A stretch of DNA of 64,000 nucleotides from positions 310,001-374,000 of the forward strand of contig NZ_AP025943.1 in assembly GCF_026072915.1 (NCBI RefSeq), read 5' to 3'. The translations under genes were made by a program, and so were the position numbers. This document shows positions 27,253 through 36,138 of the stretch, piece after piece (position 1 is the stretch's first letter; each line of letters begins with the position of its first letter). The notes beneath the pieces are model-generated. The model saw only the letters and a list, made by a program, of their open reading frames with translations, did not search any database and was not told the origin of the DNA. Origin of the DNA: Akkermansia biwaensis (GTDB lineage: Bacteria; Verrucomicrobiota; Verrucomicrobiia; Verrucomicrobiales; Akkermansiaceae).

Positions 27253-27389
27253 AACAGGATAGTTTTCCGTATCATGCAGAAAATATCCGTTCGGTCAACA
27301 GGGACGTTCAAAAATGAAAACTCTTTCCCGCAGGATTTCTCTCGCTCTTGTTTCTTGACGGAATTCCTTTCATGCCTTATGTAGGGAGA

Positions 27390-27821
27390 ATGCCCTCCCA
27401 ACATTGCCCATTATATCACTATCGCGTCAAGGACAAGGTCGTCGGCCCCGTCAGCCTGGCCGACCTTCATGTTCTGCTCACTTCCAAAAAAATTCCTCCG
27501 GACACCATGATCCGGGAAGAACATTGCCAGACATGGATGCCCCTCACGGCGGAATTCCGCCGCCAGGAGCGCCTGGACCGCCCCCGGACGTCGGCCGCCC
27601 TGCTGGCCTGCCGTCCTCCGAAAAGCAGTTTCCTGTTCTACGCCATTGCCCTGTTCAGCATGGCCTGCGGTACTGTTCACTCCGTGATGGAGAACTACTT
27701 CCAGTACATGGAAGTGGTGTTCCTGCCTTCCATAGCGTTTTTCATGGGCAAAATGCTGGCATACATGCACCTGCTCACCGGGGGAATCAGAAAAATTCCC
27801 ATAGACACCCCGGACCGCTGA
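27390..27821 (+). CDS. GYF_2 (DUF4339)-domain membrane protein
   Basis: 143 aa from the ATG at 27390 (an in-frame ATG at 27348 would add 14 residues; GGGAG at 27384-27388 sits too close to the chosen ATG to decide). The N-terminal half fits the GYF_2 domain: YHYRVKDKVVGPVSLADL, then PDTMIREEHCQTWMPL. GYF_2 is a small adaptor-like domain common in membrane proteins of Bacteroidota and Verrucomicrobiota. Two hydrophobic helices follow (about 85-105 and 110-130). Function unknown; perhaps a peptide-binding regulator at the membrane. Confidence 0.7.
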   Translation: MPSQHCPLYHYRVKDKVVGPVSLADLHVLLTSKKIPPDTMIREEHCQTWMPLTAEFRRQERLDRPRTSAALLACRPPKSSFLFYAIALFSMACGTVHSVMENYFQYMEVVFLPSIAFFMGKMLAYMHLLTGGIRKIPIDTPDR

Positions 27822-28289
27822 AAACACCGCGGTATTTCCATACCCCACACGTTCTTTTCTGCTGAAACAGAATGCGTTGCATATCCTACCCCGTAGAGCA
27901 TCACTGAACTGTTACCGGGCCATGGAGAAATAGCGCAACCCGTCCGCATGGATATGTTCCTGGACACGGAAGGACCTGCGGCATTCCGTTTTTCACAGCC
28001 ATAACCGCAAGGAGGGCTCCCCACGGAGAATACCTCCATCGCCATCCAGCAAAGCCGGATAAAAATCAAGTCCTTTCAGGGGAAGAACGTCCCGTCCTCC
28101 ATCCGTCTTCTAGTTGATGCGGGCGTCCGGATGTTCCATGCAAACAGTAATAACAGGCCCGGCCTCTCGTCAAAAACCCATTCTCCTGCAACGGCCCTCC
28201 CCGTTGCAGGAAATAGGAAGGGAACCTGAAACAGAAAAACCGCCGGAACCTCCAACGGCTCCGGCGGTTTAAAAACAACAATCCGGTCA
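27822..28289. other. Intergenic region with two hairpins downstream of fabD
   Basis: No convincing gene. The right end holds the fabD terminator (28236-28270) and a second perfect 10-bp stem (28185-28194 and 28201-28210) followed on the minus strand by AGAATGGGTTTTT, which could be a backup terminator. The left 300 nt show nothing I recognise. Confidence 0.55.
28235..28270 (-). terminator. Rho-independent terminator for fabD
   Basis: AAACCGCCGG (28237-28246) and CCGGCGGTTT (28261-28270) form a 10-bp stem. On the minus strand a run of five T residues follows at 28239-28235. It starts 20 nt after the fabD stop. Confidence 0.85.
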
Positions 28290-29216
28290 TTACTTGCCCA
28301 GTTCCGCAACGGCGGCTTCCAGACTGGGCACGTCTTCAATGGAAATAACAGTGGCATCCTTGCAGATGCGGCCCATCATGCCGGCCAGGGTCTTGCCCGG
28401 CCCCAGCTCAATGAAGAGGCGGTGGCCCTGGTCCACAAGCTTCTGCATGGAGGCCGTCCAACGCACGGAACCGCACACCTGGTGTTCCAGCATGCTGCGG
28501 ATATCGTCGGGACCCTCCACCACGCGCGCTTCATAATTGCAGTACACGGGCATTGACGGAGTACCGAAGGAAACATTCTTGAGCTCTTCCGCCAGCTTCA
28601 CCATGGCGCTGTGCATCAGGCGGGAGTGATAGGCGCCCGCCACGTTGAGCTTTTTGGCGATCTTGCATCCGGCGCCCTTGGCTCCGGCAATGGCCTTGTC
28701 CACGCCTTCTTCCGTACCGGAAACGACGGTCTGGCCGGGACAGTTGAAGTTGGCTACGTCCACATCGCATTCCTGCGCCAGCTTGATGACGTTCTCATCG
28801 GAACCGCCGATCATGGCGGCCATGGTGCCCTTGGTGGCGTTGCAGGCTTCCTCCATGAAGGCGCCGCGTTTCTGAACCAGGCGTAGCCCTTCTTCAAAAG
28901 AGTAGGTACCGGCGGCGGCATGGGCCGTGAATTCCCCCAGGGAAAGGCCGGCGGCGGCCACGGGATTCAGGGCAGGCAGCAATTCCTTCAGCACGGCGAG
29001 GCAGGCCAAACCATGCACGTACAGGGCGGGCTGGCAATTGCAGGTGCGGGTGAGTTCTTCGCCGGGGCCTTCAAACATGACGGAGGAGAGAGATTCCCCC
29101 AGAGCCTTGTCGGCCTGCTCAATCAGGGCTTTGGCGGTAGGATACTTGTCATACAAATCTTTGCCCATGCCCACTTTCTGGGCACCCTGTCCGGAAAACA
29201 ATAATACTGCGTCCAT
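28290..29216 (-). CDS. fabD: Malonyl-CoA:ACP transacylase
   Basis: 308 aa from the ATG at 29216; longer frames exist upstream but the family begins with MDAVLLFSGQGAQ. Transfers malonyl from CoA to acyl carrier protein to start fatty-acid synthesis in the cytosol. Nucleophile Ser92 in GLSLGEFTAH, catalytic His in GAYHSRLM, and the C-terminal ELGPGKTLAGM motif are all present. No other fab genes lie in this window, so it stands alone, preceded by the unrelated membrane protein gene 90 nt upstream. It is followed by a strong terminator. Confidence 0.95.
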   Translation of the reverse strand: MDAVLLFSGQGAQKVGMGKDLYDKYPTAKALIEQADKALGESLSSVMFEGPGEELTRTCNCQPALYVHGLACLAVLKELLPALNPVAAAGLSLGEFTAHAAAGTYSFEEGLRLVQKRGAFMEEACNATKGTMAAMIGGSDENVIKLAQECDVDVANFNCPGQTVVSGTEEGVDKAIAGAKGAGCKIAKKLNVAGAYHSRLMHSAMVKLAEELKNVSFGTPSMPVYCNYEARVVEGPDDIRSMLEHQVCGSVRWTASMQKLVDQGHRLFIELGPGKTLAGMMGRICKDATVISIEDVPSLEAAVAELGK

Positions 29217-29306
29217 AGTTGAGGTGGCAGTATACCGCCCGTCCCGAAAAGAAGCAAGAGCGATCAAAAAAGCCTTATCCGCTACAGGATCCCGGCCATG
29301 CGCCAT

Positions 29307-30995
29307 TCACGCATCCGGAACAGTTTTCAGCTTCCAAACCATATGTCTTTCCGTCTCTTCCGCCAAAACAGCCTGTACATCAACGGCATATTTCTTACTT
29401 ATGTATTGCAGCACATGCGGCATGGGAAATAGTTTGGACTCACGCTTTTCCGTAAGATAATAGACGGAAGGATCATGCAACAACGCAAACCAACACCCCT
29501 TCTCAAACCGTTCCAGCATGAACTGTTCATAAACCGGTAAATAAACCAACCATGAAATGGGAGAAAGACTGTTATTAAAACTAAACACCTCTTTCGTATG
29601 TAAAAAGGGATTCCTTGGATACAAGCACGGAATATCGTTGGAAATATAAAACCGATCCTTTTTAGACAGGAGTTGGTGATATTCTCCCGCACTTGTTTCC
29701 AAATTCAAATACCGGTTCCACCTTTGCGCAAGAAACCAACCTGCCACTGTTTCCAAAACCAGCAGGCCGGTCAAAATCCACAACCACTTTTTACGTGAGT
29801 GCAACGCAGGGATAAAAGAACACTTCTCCGGAGAAATAATCAAAAAAACAAATGCCGTCAGATATGTTCCATAAAGTACACGCCCGGCAACCCTTCCTAT
29901 GTAAACATATAACAAAAGAAGCAATACCAGGGGAAGCAGAGAACTCCATACATTTGATTTCCGTGTGGTCAACAGCATCACGCCCAATGCCATAATGACG
30001 GGAACGGCCCATTTGCTGATCAGTAGCAGCTTGACAGCAGCCGATGCTTTTATTCCATGAATCGCATGATTGCCTTCCTGATGAAGCCGGGCCATTTTTT
30101 CCAGTCTCACCTCGGCAGGAACTGAGTGAAGAAACCACATATTGGCTTTCATTAACCGGATTTCTTCCCCGCTCAAATTTAGCTTTTTCCAATCTTTCTC
30201 CATATTGGAAAAATCAGGATAATCCATATAGACGCTTTGCAAATCAATATTCTCATAGGATCGTTTTAACATTCCATTTTCCTGGAGAATCTTATCCTGC
30301 AACATGTGCAGACTTCCAAAAGCCAAGGTAACAACAACAAAGACCGTCACCCATTTGCCAATACTCCTCCAAGGGCACTGCCGACGATAACATTTGTATA
30401 AAAAACGAATCAGTTGAAACGTTAAAAACGGATATAATATATAAATACTCTTCTCTCTCCACGCCAGCCCCAGCAGGACGAACAAAATACCACATATATA
30501 GGACAGCCAAGCTCTTTGAGAGAAAGGAAAAACCAAACACGTCACGCCTGCCAGAAGAAGCGTTAATGCCAGCTGAGTATACTGCATGTAAAGATAAGCA
30601 TCACAGGCAAAAAACAGACTTCCTCCGCCTGCAATAGCATACAGCAATGTGGCGTTTGATGGAGAATTGTTTCCATAAGAGTTGATGGCCCGGAACATCC
30701 CTCCGCAGATCATGATCCAAGACACATACGTCATCCCGTAGGCAAAGAGGGAATACCATGCAATTCCGGGTAATTTCTCCCAAACCCATCCCAATGCGAA
30801 GGACAGACAGGGATGAAGCTGCCCCGTATACCACCAGCCTGAAAAATCATTGGCTATCAGCCATTCAATAATCACATCATCACAAACTCCATACCCTATG
30901 GGCAATAAAACCACGGCCAAAAGCAATAACAGTCCATGTAAGACGGAAGCTGCCAGCCAGGGTGATTTCTTATGACAAATGGAACGAATTGGCAA
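29307..30995 (-). CDS. Polytopic membrane protein, probable GT-C-type glycosyltransferase
   Basis: 562 aa starting from TTG (30995); no ATG in frame gives a complete protein. About ten hydrophobic helices and a C-terminal soluble domain of about 150 residues. A double Asp in YGVCDDVIIEWL (about residues 38-49) right after the first helix fits the periplasmic DD motif of GT-C-fold glycosyltransferases and GtrII-like glucosyl transferases. This suggests modification of a surface polysaccharide with a lipid-linked sugar. G+C is near 43 percent, clearly lower than the neighbours, so the gene may have been acquired. It is an isolated gene, so the pathway is unknown. Confidence 0.55.
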   Translation of the reverse strand: MPIRSICHKKSPWLAASVLHGLLLLLAVVLLPIGYGVCDDVIIEWLIANDFSGWWYTGQLHPCLSFALGWVWEKLPGIAWYSLFAYGMTYVSWIMICGGMFRAINSYGNNSPSNATLLYAIAGGGSLFFACDAYLYMQYTQLALTLLLAGVTCLVFPFSQRAWLSYICGILFVLLGLAWREKSIYILYPFLTFQLIRFLYKCYRRQCPWRSIGKWVTVFVVVTLAFGSLHMLQDKILQENGMLKRSYENIDLQSVYMDYPDFSNMEKDWKKLNLSGEEIRLMKANMWFLHSVPAEVRLEKMARLHQEGNHAIHGIKASAAVKLLLISKWAVPVIMALGVMLLTTRKSNVWSSLLPLVLLLLLYVYIGRVAGRVLYGTYLTAFVFLIISPEKCSFIPALHSRKKWLWILTGLLVLETVAGWFLAQRWNRYLNLETSAGEYHQLLSKKDRFYISNDIPCLYPRNPFLHTKEVFSFNNSLSPISWLVYLPVYEQFMLERFEKGCWFALLHDPSVYYLTEKRESKLFPMPHVLQYISKKYAVDVQAVLAEETERHMVWKLKTVPDA

Positions 30996-31460
30996 TTTAC
31001 CGCCATGCAGACAATTAACCGTATTACTAATCCGGAGTCAAGGGTTGACTCTTCAGGAGGCATTCATTCTAAAGGGAAAGAACCTGTAGGAAAACAAGCC
31101 TTTTCATTGGCAGGGATGTTCTACCGGGAAACATAAAATTCCTACATTCCGTCAGTAATGGTTTCTGGAAAGAGATGAAAGAGATATTCCATCTTCTCCA
31201 CTATCTTGTTTCCATATAAAATTTCCCATCAAGGCATCACAAACGGATAATGAATTCGACCGCGCATGCCCCTTTTTCCAGCCGTAGCGCCCATGGGTTT
31301 TCCCGGTAGCATGGGAATGAGTACCCACATGGGAAGAGCTCCCGGGTACTCTTGAACAATGTTCGTAGAAACTAAACCGGAAAAATACCCCATCATTGGG
31401 AACCCAGTCCATTGCTCCGACATTCCTCCCTTCAAGACGGGAAAATGCACGGGGCGGTTT

Positions 31461-31550
31461 CCCTCTCTTCCCTCTCTTCCCTCTCTTCCCTCTCTTCCCT
31501 CTCTTCCCTCTCTTCCCTCTCTTCCCTCTCTTCCCTCTCTTCCCTCTCTT
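31461..31550. repeat. Ten perfect copies of a 9-bp tandem repeat
   Basis: CCCTCTCTT repeated ten times without error (90 bp). The strand is purely pyrimidine, so it can form triplex (H-DNA) structures and is prone to slippage; copy number probably varies between strains. It lies downstream of the rplQ-rpoA unit and far upstream of the glycosyltransferase-like gene. Confidence 0.95.
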
Positions 31551-31740
31551 TTCCCTTCACGGCAACTCCCGCCATCCCGGAAACGGTGCCAACTTTATCA
31601 ACCGGGCCAAAGTCCAGGAAAAGAGCAGAAACGGCGGGATAATAAGCCACACACAAAGTCAGAGCCAAAGCCCGCACCTGCATGGAATTCCCCTATTCCG
31701 GAATGGATCACGGAAGCAAACACTCCTTCCCAAGAAAGCG

Positions 31741-31774
31741 CTTCCCCCCGCAAATGGAAGTTTGCGGGGGGAAG
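31741..31774 (-). terminator. Hairpin terminator after rplQ
   Basis: CTTCCCCCCGCAAA (31741-31754) and TTTGCGGGGGGAAG (31761-31774) pair over 14 perfect bases with a 6-nt loop. On the minus strand only a poor T-stretch (CGCTTTCTT) follows. It lies 64 nt past the rplQ stop, in the right place to end the ribosomal operon. Confidence 0.7.
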
Positions 31775-31837
31775 AATCACCAGGATATCAAATCCCGGAT
31801 ATGACGCTTTTTAAAACGAGGAACAAGAAAACTACCT

Positions 31838-32248
31838 TCAGGCAGTGGCTTCCGTCGTTGCGGGAGCTTCTTCCGTTTCAGCCGTTTCGCGGGGCAGATC
31901 GATGATTTCGATCATGGCCACGAGGGCGGAGTCGGTCATGCGCTGACCAAGCTTGATGATGCGGGTATAACCGCCCTTGCGTTCCGCGCAGAGGGGGGCG
32001 ATTTCATCAAACAGGCGCTTGACGGCCGTCGTGTTGTGAATGGTGGCGATGGCCTGGCGACGGGAATGCACGTCACCGCGCTTGGCAAGCGTGATGAGCT
32101 TTTCCACATAGGGGCGCAGAGCCTTGGCCTTGGCCAGGGTGGTGGTGATCCGCCCATTGAGGATGAGGCTGCATGCCTGGTTGGCGAGCAAAGCCCTGCG
32201 ATGGGAGGCATTGCGCTGAAGCTTGGAGGTTTTTACACCGTGTCTCAT
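31838..32248 (-). CDS. rplQ: Large ribosomal subunit protein bL17
   Basis: 136 aa, the normal L17 length with an acidic extension at the C-terminus (TAETEEAPATTEATA). The family start MRHGVKTSKLQRNASHRRALLANQ and the GGYTRIIKLGQR motif identify it beyond doubt. It is placed 36 nt after rpoA, the usual end of the alpha operon, and a hairpin follows. Confidence 0.98.
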   Translation of the reverse strand: MRHGVKTSKLQRNASHRRALLANQACSLILNGRITTTLAKAKALRPYVEKLITLAKRGDVHSRRQAIATIHNTTAVKRLFDEIAPLCAERKGGYTRIIKLGQRMTDSALVAMIEIIDLPRETAETEEAPATTEATA

Positions 32249-32284
32249 GATGATATTTTTCTATGTGTGTTGGTTTTGTGAGAT

Positions 32285-33409
32285 TTAGTCGTCGTCGTCT
32301 TCGATGTTGGCGGCAATCAGGTCCGCCAGGCCCACGGGGCTTTCCTCTTCCAGGCCCAGGCGCGGCTTGGCCTGCGGCACGGGGCCGGTCAGCAGGGAGG
32401 GGTCCACCTGAACGCCCAGGGAAAGACCCAGTTCCAGCAGCTTGTCCTTGATCTCGTTGAGGGACTTCTTGCCGAAGTTGCGGTACTTGAGCATTTCGCT
32501 TTCGCTCTTCATGGCAAGCTGTCCAACCGTGGTGATGTTGGCGTTGTTGAGGCAGTTGGCGGCGCGTACGGAAAGCTCGATTTCGTTGACGCTCATGTTG
32601 AGCAGCTTGCGCAGGCGGGCCGTTTCCTCGTCCTGGACGGCGGAGGGAGCCTCCTCGAAGTTGACCTGGTTGTCGTCGTAGTTGACGAACACGTCCAGAT
32701 GGTGGCGCAGAATGGCGGAGGCCTGGAGCATGGCGTCAGCCGGGCTGATGCGGCCGTCCGTCCAGACTTCAAGGGTCAGCTTGTCGTAGTCGGTCATCTG
32801 GCCTACGCGGGTATTCTGCACGGAATACTTCACACGGGTGACCGGGGAGAAAATGGAGTCAATCGGAATCACGCCGATGGGCATGTCCGGCACCTTGTTT
32901 TCGTCGCCGGTGGCAAAGCCGCGGCCGACGCGCACCTGGAATTCGCATTCAAACATGGTGTCCTGGTCCAGGGTGCAGATGATCTGGTCGGGGTTGACGA
33001 CCTGGTAAGTGGTATCGTCGGCAATATCGGCGGCGGTCACGACGCCCTGCTTGTGCACGCGCAGGGAAAGCAGGCGCGGTTCCTTGCCATGGTGCTTGAA
33101 CTTGACCTTTTTCAGGTTCAGCACGATTTCCGTGACATCTTCCACCACCCCGGGAAGGGAGGAGAATTCATGCTGGGCGCCGGCGATGCGGACGGAGGTG
33201 ATGGCAGCCCCTTCAAGGGAGCCCAGAAGAACGCGGCGCAAGGAGTTGCCAAGCGTGTGTCCGTAACCGTTTTCAAACGGTTCCGCCACAAAGGTCAGAT
33301 GGTTCGGATCGTTCGGATCCTCAATCTTTTCCAGGCGGCTAGGGACTTCAAAGCGGGCCAGCGTGGTAACGGCCGTTTCTTCTGCAGTAGTGGTTTCGTT
33401 TTCCGACAT
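32285..33409 (-). CDS. rpoA: DNA-directed RNA polymerase subunit alpha
   Basis: 374 aa from the ATG at 33409; the in-frame region further upstream is non-homologous. The N-terminal assembly domain is clear (FVAEPFENGYGHTLGNSLRRVLLGSLEG split in the protein at about 41-68), as is the C-terminal domain with LSVRAANCLNNANITTVGQLA and KSLNEIKDKL (around 290-330), which contacts UP elements and activators. The sequence ends with a short acidic tail. An N-terminal extension of about 20 residues (MSENETTTAEETAV) precedes the usual start. rplQ follows in the same operon; rpsD, rpsK and rpsM are not upstream in this window, so the alpha operon is split compared with E. coli. Confidence 0.98.
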   Translation of the reverse strand: MSENETTTAEETAVTTLARFEVPSRLEKIEDPNDPNHLTFVAEPFENGYGHTLGNSLRRVLLGSLEGAAITSVRIAGAQHEFSSLPGVVEDVTEIVLNLKKVKFKHHGKEPRLLSLRVHKQGVVTAADIADDTTYQVVNPDQIICTLDQDTMFECEFQVRVGRGFATGDENKVPDMPIGVIPIDSIFSPVTRVKYSVQNTRVGQMTDYDKLTLEVWTDGRISPADAMLQASAILRHHLDVFVNYDDNQVNFEEAPSAVQDEETARLRKLLNMSVNEIELSVRAANCLNNANITTVGQLAMKSESEMLKYRNFGKKSLNEIKDKLLELGLSLGVQVDPSLLTGPVPQAKPRLGLEEESPVGLADLIAANIEDDDD

Positions 33410-33621
33410 AATATAATGTAATGTACCGGGTTTCCCCTCAACACGAACACGGCGGGGCGACCCGCCTGAAGGACCAACGGCATGTTTTGGGAACGCTCGT
33501 GCGGGGAGCAATTTAACGATCTGCTTCCAACAATCAACTCTTTTCACGCATGCCGGCAATTTTTCTGTGACTTACCGCGTGTCATCTGGCATAGTGACGG
33601 GGCAAACGCACACACAAACCA

Positions 33622-34746
33622 ATGAAGCATCCTGATTTTCTGGACAACAGGGATTTCACGGGGGAAGACAAGAAGCGCCCCTCCACCCTGCACATGGACA
33701 CCAGCTACAAAGCCCTGGAAGGGGACGTAAAAAGACTTTCGGAAGCCGCCTCCACCCGGCATGACCCCCGCTATTTGCAGGAATATATCAAAACGGGCAT
33801 CAACATGGCGCAGTCGGACGCTTCCGACCACGATTTCACCGTCCTGATCCGCGCCGGGCGGGAGATGTACCGCGCCAACTGCGTGTTCGCGCCGTACCGC
33901 CACATCCGCAAGGTATCCATCTTCGGTTCCGCGCGCATCCGGCACGATGAGCCGGCCTATGAAACGGCGCGGGAATTCGCCCGGGAAGCCAACGAACACG
34001 GCTACATGGTCATCACGGGCGGCGGTCCCGGCATCATGCAGGCGGCCAATGAAGGGGCCGGGGAGGAACGCTCCTTCGGCCTGAACATCACGCTGCCCTA
34101 TGAACAGACCTCCAACCATGTGGTGGCCAACAGCAACAAGCTGATCAACTTTTACTACTTCTTCGTCAGAAAGCTGAACTTCGTGGCGGAAAGCGACGCC
34201 ATGGTAGCGTTCCCCGGCGGCTTCGGCACCATGGACGAAGTGTTTGAGACCCTCACGCTGATCCAGACCGGGAAAGCCACCATTTACCCCATCGTCCTGC
34301 TGGACTCCCCCGGCAAGACCTTCTGGCTGAACTGGCTGGCCTTCATCCGCGTGGAGCTGGTGGACTCGGGACTGATTTCGGAAGACGACCTGCACCTGAT
34401 CCACGTCACCAAGAATCCGGCGGAAGCCATCGACCACATCGACCGGTTCTACCGCATTTTCCATTCCTACCGCTTTATCGGGGACACGATCGCCATCCGC
34501 CTGAACACCCTCATTCCGGCCCAGTGGGTGGAACATCTGGAACGGGACTTTGCGGACCTGATCCTGCCCGGAGGCCGCATGGTCCAGACCGGCCCCCTGC
34601 CGGATGAAGCGGACGAACCCCATCTGGACAAACTGCCGCGCATTGCCTTCCCCGTCCGGCGCGGCAATTACGGCAGGCTGCGCCTGCTGATCGACCGCAT
34701 CAACGAGGCCCCCAGCAGGACCTACACCCCCGCCCCCCATGCCTGA
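33622..34746 (+). CDS. LOG-family protein (lysine decarboxylase-like fold, YgdH/TIGR00730-type)
   Basis: 374 aa. The LOG/Rossmann core has the glycine loop FGSARI, then GGGPGIMQAANEGA (about residues 133-146) and the diagnostic PGGFGTMDE (about 199-207). LOG proteins are nucleoside-monophosphate phosphoribohydrolases (cytokinin activation in plants) and nucleotide 5'-monophosphate nucleosidases (PpnN) in bacteria; the larger PpnN type matches this length. Probably hydrolyses purine or pyrimidine nucleotides in the cytosol. Its last 8 nt overlap the prepilin peptidase gene, so they are cotranscribed. The start follows the CAAACC leader without a strong Shine-Dalgarno site. Confidence 0.85.
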   Translation: MKHPDFLDNRDFTGEDKKRPSTLHMDTSYKALEGDVKRLSEAASTRHDPRYLQEYIKTGINMAQSDASDHDFTVLIRAGREMYRANCVFAPYRHIRKVSIFGSARIRHDEPAYETAREFAREANEHGYMVITGGGPGIMQAANEGAGEERSFGLNITLPYEQTSNHVVANSNKLINFYYFFVRKLNFVAESDAMVAFPGGFGTMDEVFETLTLIQTGKATIYPIVLLDSPGKTFWLNWLAFIRVELVDSGLISEDDLHLIHVTKNPAEAIDHIDRFYRIFHSYRFIGDTIAIRLNTLIPAQWVEHLERDFADLILPGGRMVQTGPLPDEADEPHLDKLPRIAFPVRRGNYGRLRLLIDRINEAPSRTYTPAPHA

Positions 34747-35854
34747 ACTGTTTCCGGCATGGCTCATTCCCCTGGTCTTCGGGATGGTCGGGGCCTGCAT
34801 AGGTTCCTTCCTGAACGTGGTCATTTACCGCGTTCCGCTGGGCATTTCCATCAATGATCCGGCGCGCTCCTTCTGCCCGGAATGTGATGAACCCATTCCC
34901 TGGTACCTGAACATTCCGGTCTTCAGCTGGCTGTTCCTGAGGGGGAAATCCGCATGCTGCCGGACACCCATCAGCTTCCGCTACTGGCTGGTGGAACTGC
35001 TGACGGCGCTGATCTTCGCGGCCATGGCCTGGAAATACGCGGACGCGTCCCTGGGCGCCGCCGTCCTGCTCTGCGTGTGGAGCGCCCTGGCCATCGTCAT
35101 CATCTTCATTGACGCGGAACATCTCATCGTTTACCGCTCCCAGGCGCTGGCCGCCGCCGCCGCGGGCGTGGGAGCCTGCTGCTTCTTCCCCTTCCTGCTG
35201 CCGGACAAGGAGATCATGACCTGGACGGACGCCTTCCAGGGAGCCGTTCTGGGCGGGGCCGCAGGCTATGCCATCATCAGGCTGGTCATTGAACTGGGCA
35301 AGCTGCTCTTCGGTTCATGGAAGGAGCATTTCGACACCCCCGCCGCATGGAGCCTGAAAGAACCGGAATCCGACCGGGAGGAATTGCAGCTGGTGATCAA
35401 CGGCCAGCTCCACGACTGGTCCATGCTTTTCCACCGGACCGCGGACAGGGCCGTGCTCTCCGGTGGCTCCGCCGTTATTGACGGAGAGGAGCAGCCCCCT
35501 GGCGACGTTACCCTGTACCGGGACAGGATAGAACTGGAAAACGGGGATGTTTTTCCGCTGGAAGACGTGGAAAGCGTGGAAGGAACCCTCACGGACATTC
35601 ACGCAAGGCGGGAGGCCATGGGCTCCGGAGACGCCTGGATATTGATGATGGCCGGCTGCGTGGGAGGCTGGCAGGGGGCCGTATTCTGCCTTTTCATCGG
35701 CTCTCTGCTGGGGATTGCCCAGGCGGTCGTCTCCCGCATGGGCTTCGGTAAAAATCTCCCCTTCGGCCCAGCCCTGCTTAGCGCCGCCTTTATCTGGCTT
35801 CTGGGGGGCGACCGGTGGTGGTTCCTGTACATCAGGTTCATTTCCGGAGAATAA
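34739..35854 (+). CDS. Prepilin peptidase (type IV leader peptidase) with a large insertion
   Basis: 371 aa, longer than the usual 225-290. The N-terminal methylase domain has GACIGSFLNVVIYRVP and a Cys pair CPEC followed by CC (normally two CxxC). The aspartyl protease sites are present: FIDAEH (Asp near 122) and GSGDAW in place of the GxGDxK loop (Asp near 300). Between them is an insert of roughly 100 residues (about 200-300), a soluble domain not found in GspO/PilD that I know. It would process the pseudopilins encoded at 4163-6855, which carry matching signatures. Starts inside the LOG gene and ends at a strong terminator. Confidence 0.85.
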   Translation: MPELFPAWLIPLVFGMVGACIGSFLNVVIYRVPLGISINDPARSFCPECDEPIPWYLNIPVFSWLFLRGKSACCRTPISFRYWLVELLTALIFAAMAWKYADASLGAAVLLCVWSALAIVIIFIDAEHLIVYRSQALAAAAAGVGACCFFPFLLPDKEIMTWTDAFQGAVLGGAAGYAIIRLVIELGKLLFGSWKEHFDTPAAWSLKEPESDREELQLVINGQLHDWSMLFHRTADRAVLSGGSAVIDGEEQPPGDVTLYRDRIELENGDVFPLEDVESVEGTLTDIHARREAMGSGDAWILMMAGCVGGWQGAVFCLFIGSLLGIAQAVVSRMGFGKNLPFGPALLSAAFIWLLGGDRWWFLYIRFISGE

Positions 35855-35878
35855 ATTTTCCCCTCATGACACATTCAG

Positions 35879-35910
35879 GACCGCGCCCGCAGCCGGCGCG
35901 GTCTTTTTTT
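35879..35910 (+). terminator. Rho-independent terminator after the prepilin peptidase gene
   Basis: GACCGCGCC (35879-35887) and GGCGCGGTC (35895-35903) form a 9-bp stem followed by seven T residues, 25 nt after the stop codon. Confidence 0.92.
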
Positions 35911-36138
35911 GCCGTTTTTCTTTTACAGCCAGTCATTTTTCATACCCATTCCCCGACTGGCGCACGGTGTCCGTCACACCGGGTTTCCGTCGTCGTCCGC
36001 GGAACATCCATATTTTTATTTTGAAACCAAATCCGGGCTCGGGTGTTCATCATAACAAAGGGAGGTATTTCCGAACCGCCGCAAGATGTGCGGAAAGGAC
36101 GCCCTCTCCAAACGCATTAACCTCACCACTCAAAAATT
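35911..36138. other. Leader region of the EF-hand gene
   Basis: Nothing resembling a gene. The segment presumably contains the promoter of the EF-hand gene, but no convincing -35/-10 pair stands out. Confidence 0.4.

Larger units (their letters stand above)
30996..31837. other. Long intergenic region with 9-bp tandem repeat and terminator
   Basis: About 840 nt. Overlapping open frames on both strands exist because the tandem repeat keeps all frames open (they encode Ser-Leu-Pro, Phe-Pro-Leu or Glu-Glu-Arg repeats), but none has a start with support or a recognisable domain. Real elements: the repeat at 31461-31550 and the hairpin at 31741-31774, listed separately. Nothing else is seen. Confidence 0.6.

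Noticed and set aside
31461-31550. Possible CRISPR array
   Set aside because: The unit is only 9 bp with no spacers, so it is a simple tandem repeat.
31396-31905. Plus-strand frame with Phe-Pro-Leu repeats across the tandem repeat
   Set aside because: All frames through the 9-bp repeat stay open by arithmetic; the frame runs into rplQ on the other strand and has no start signal or domain.
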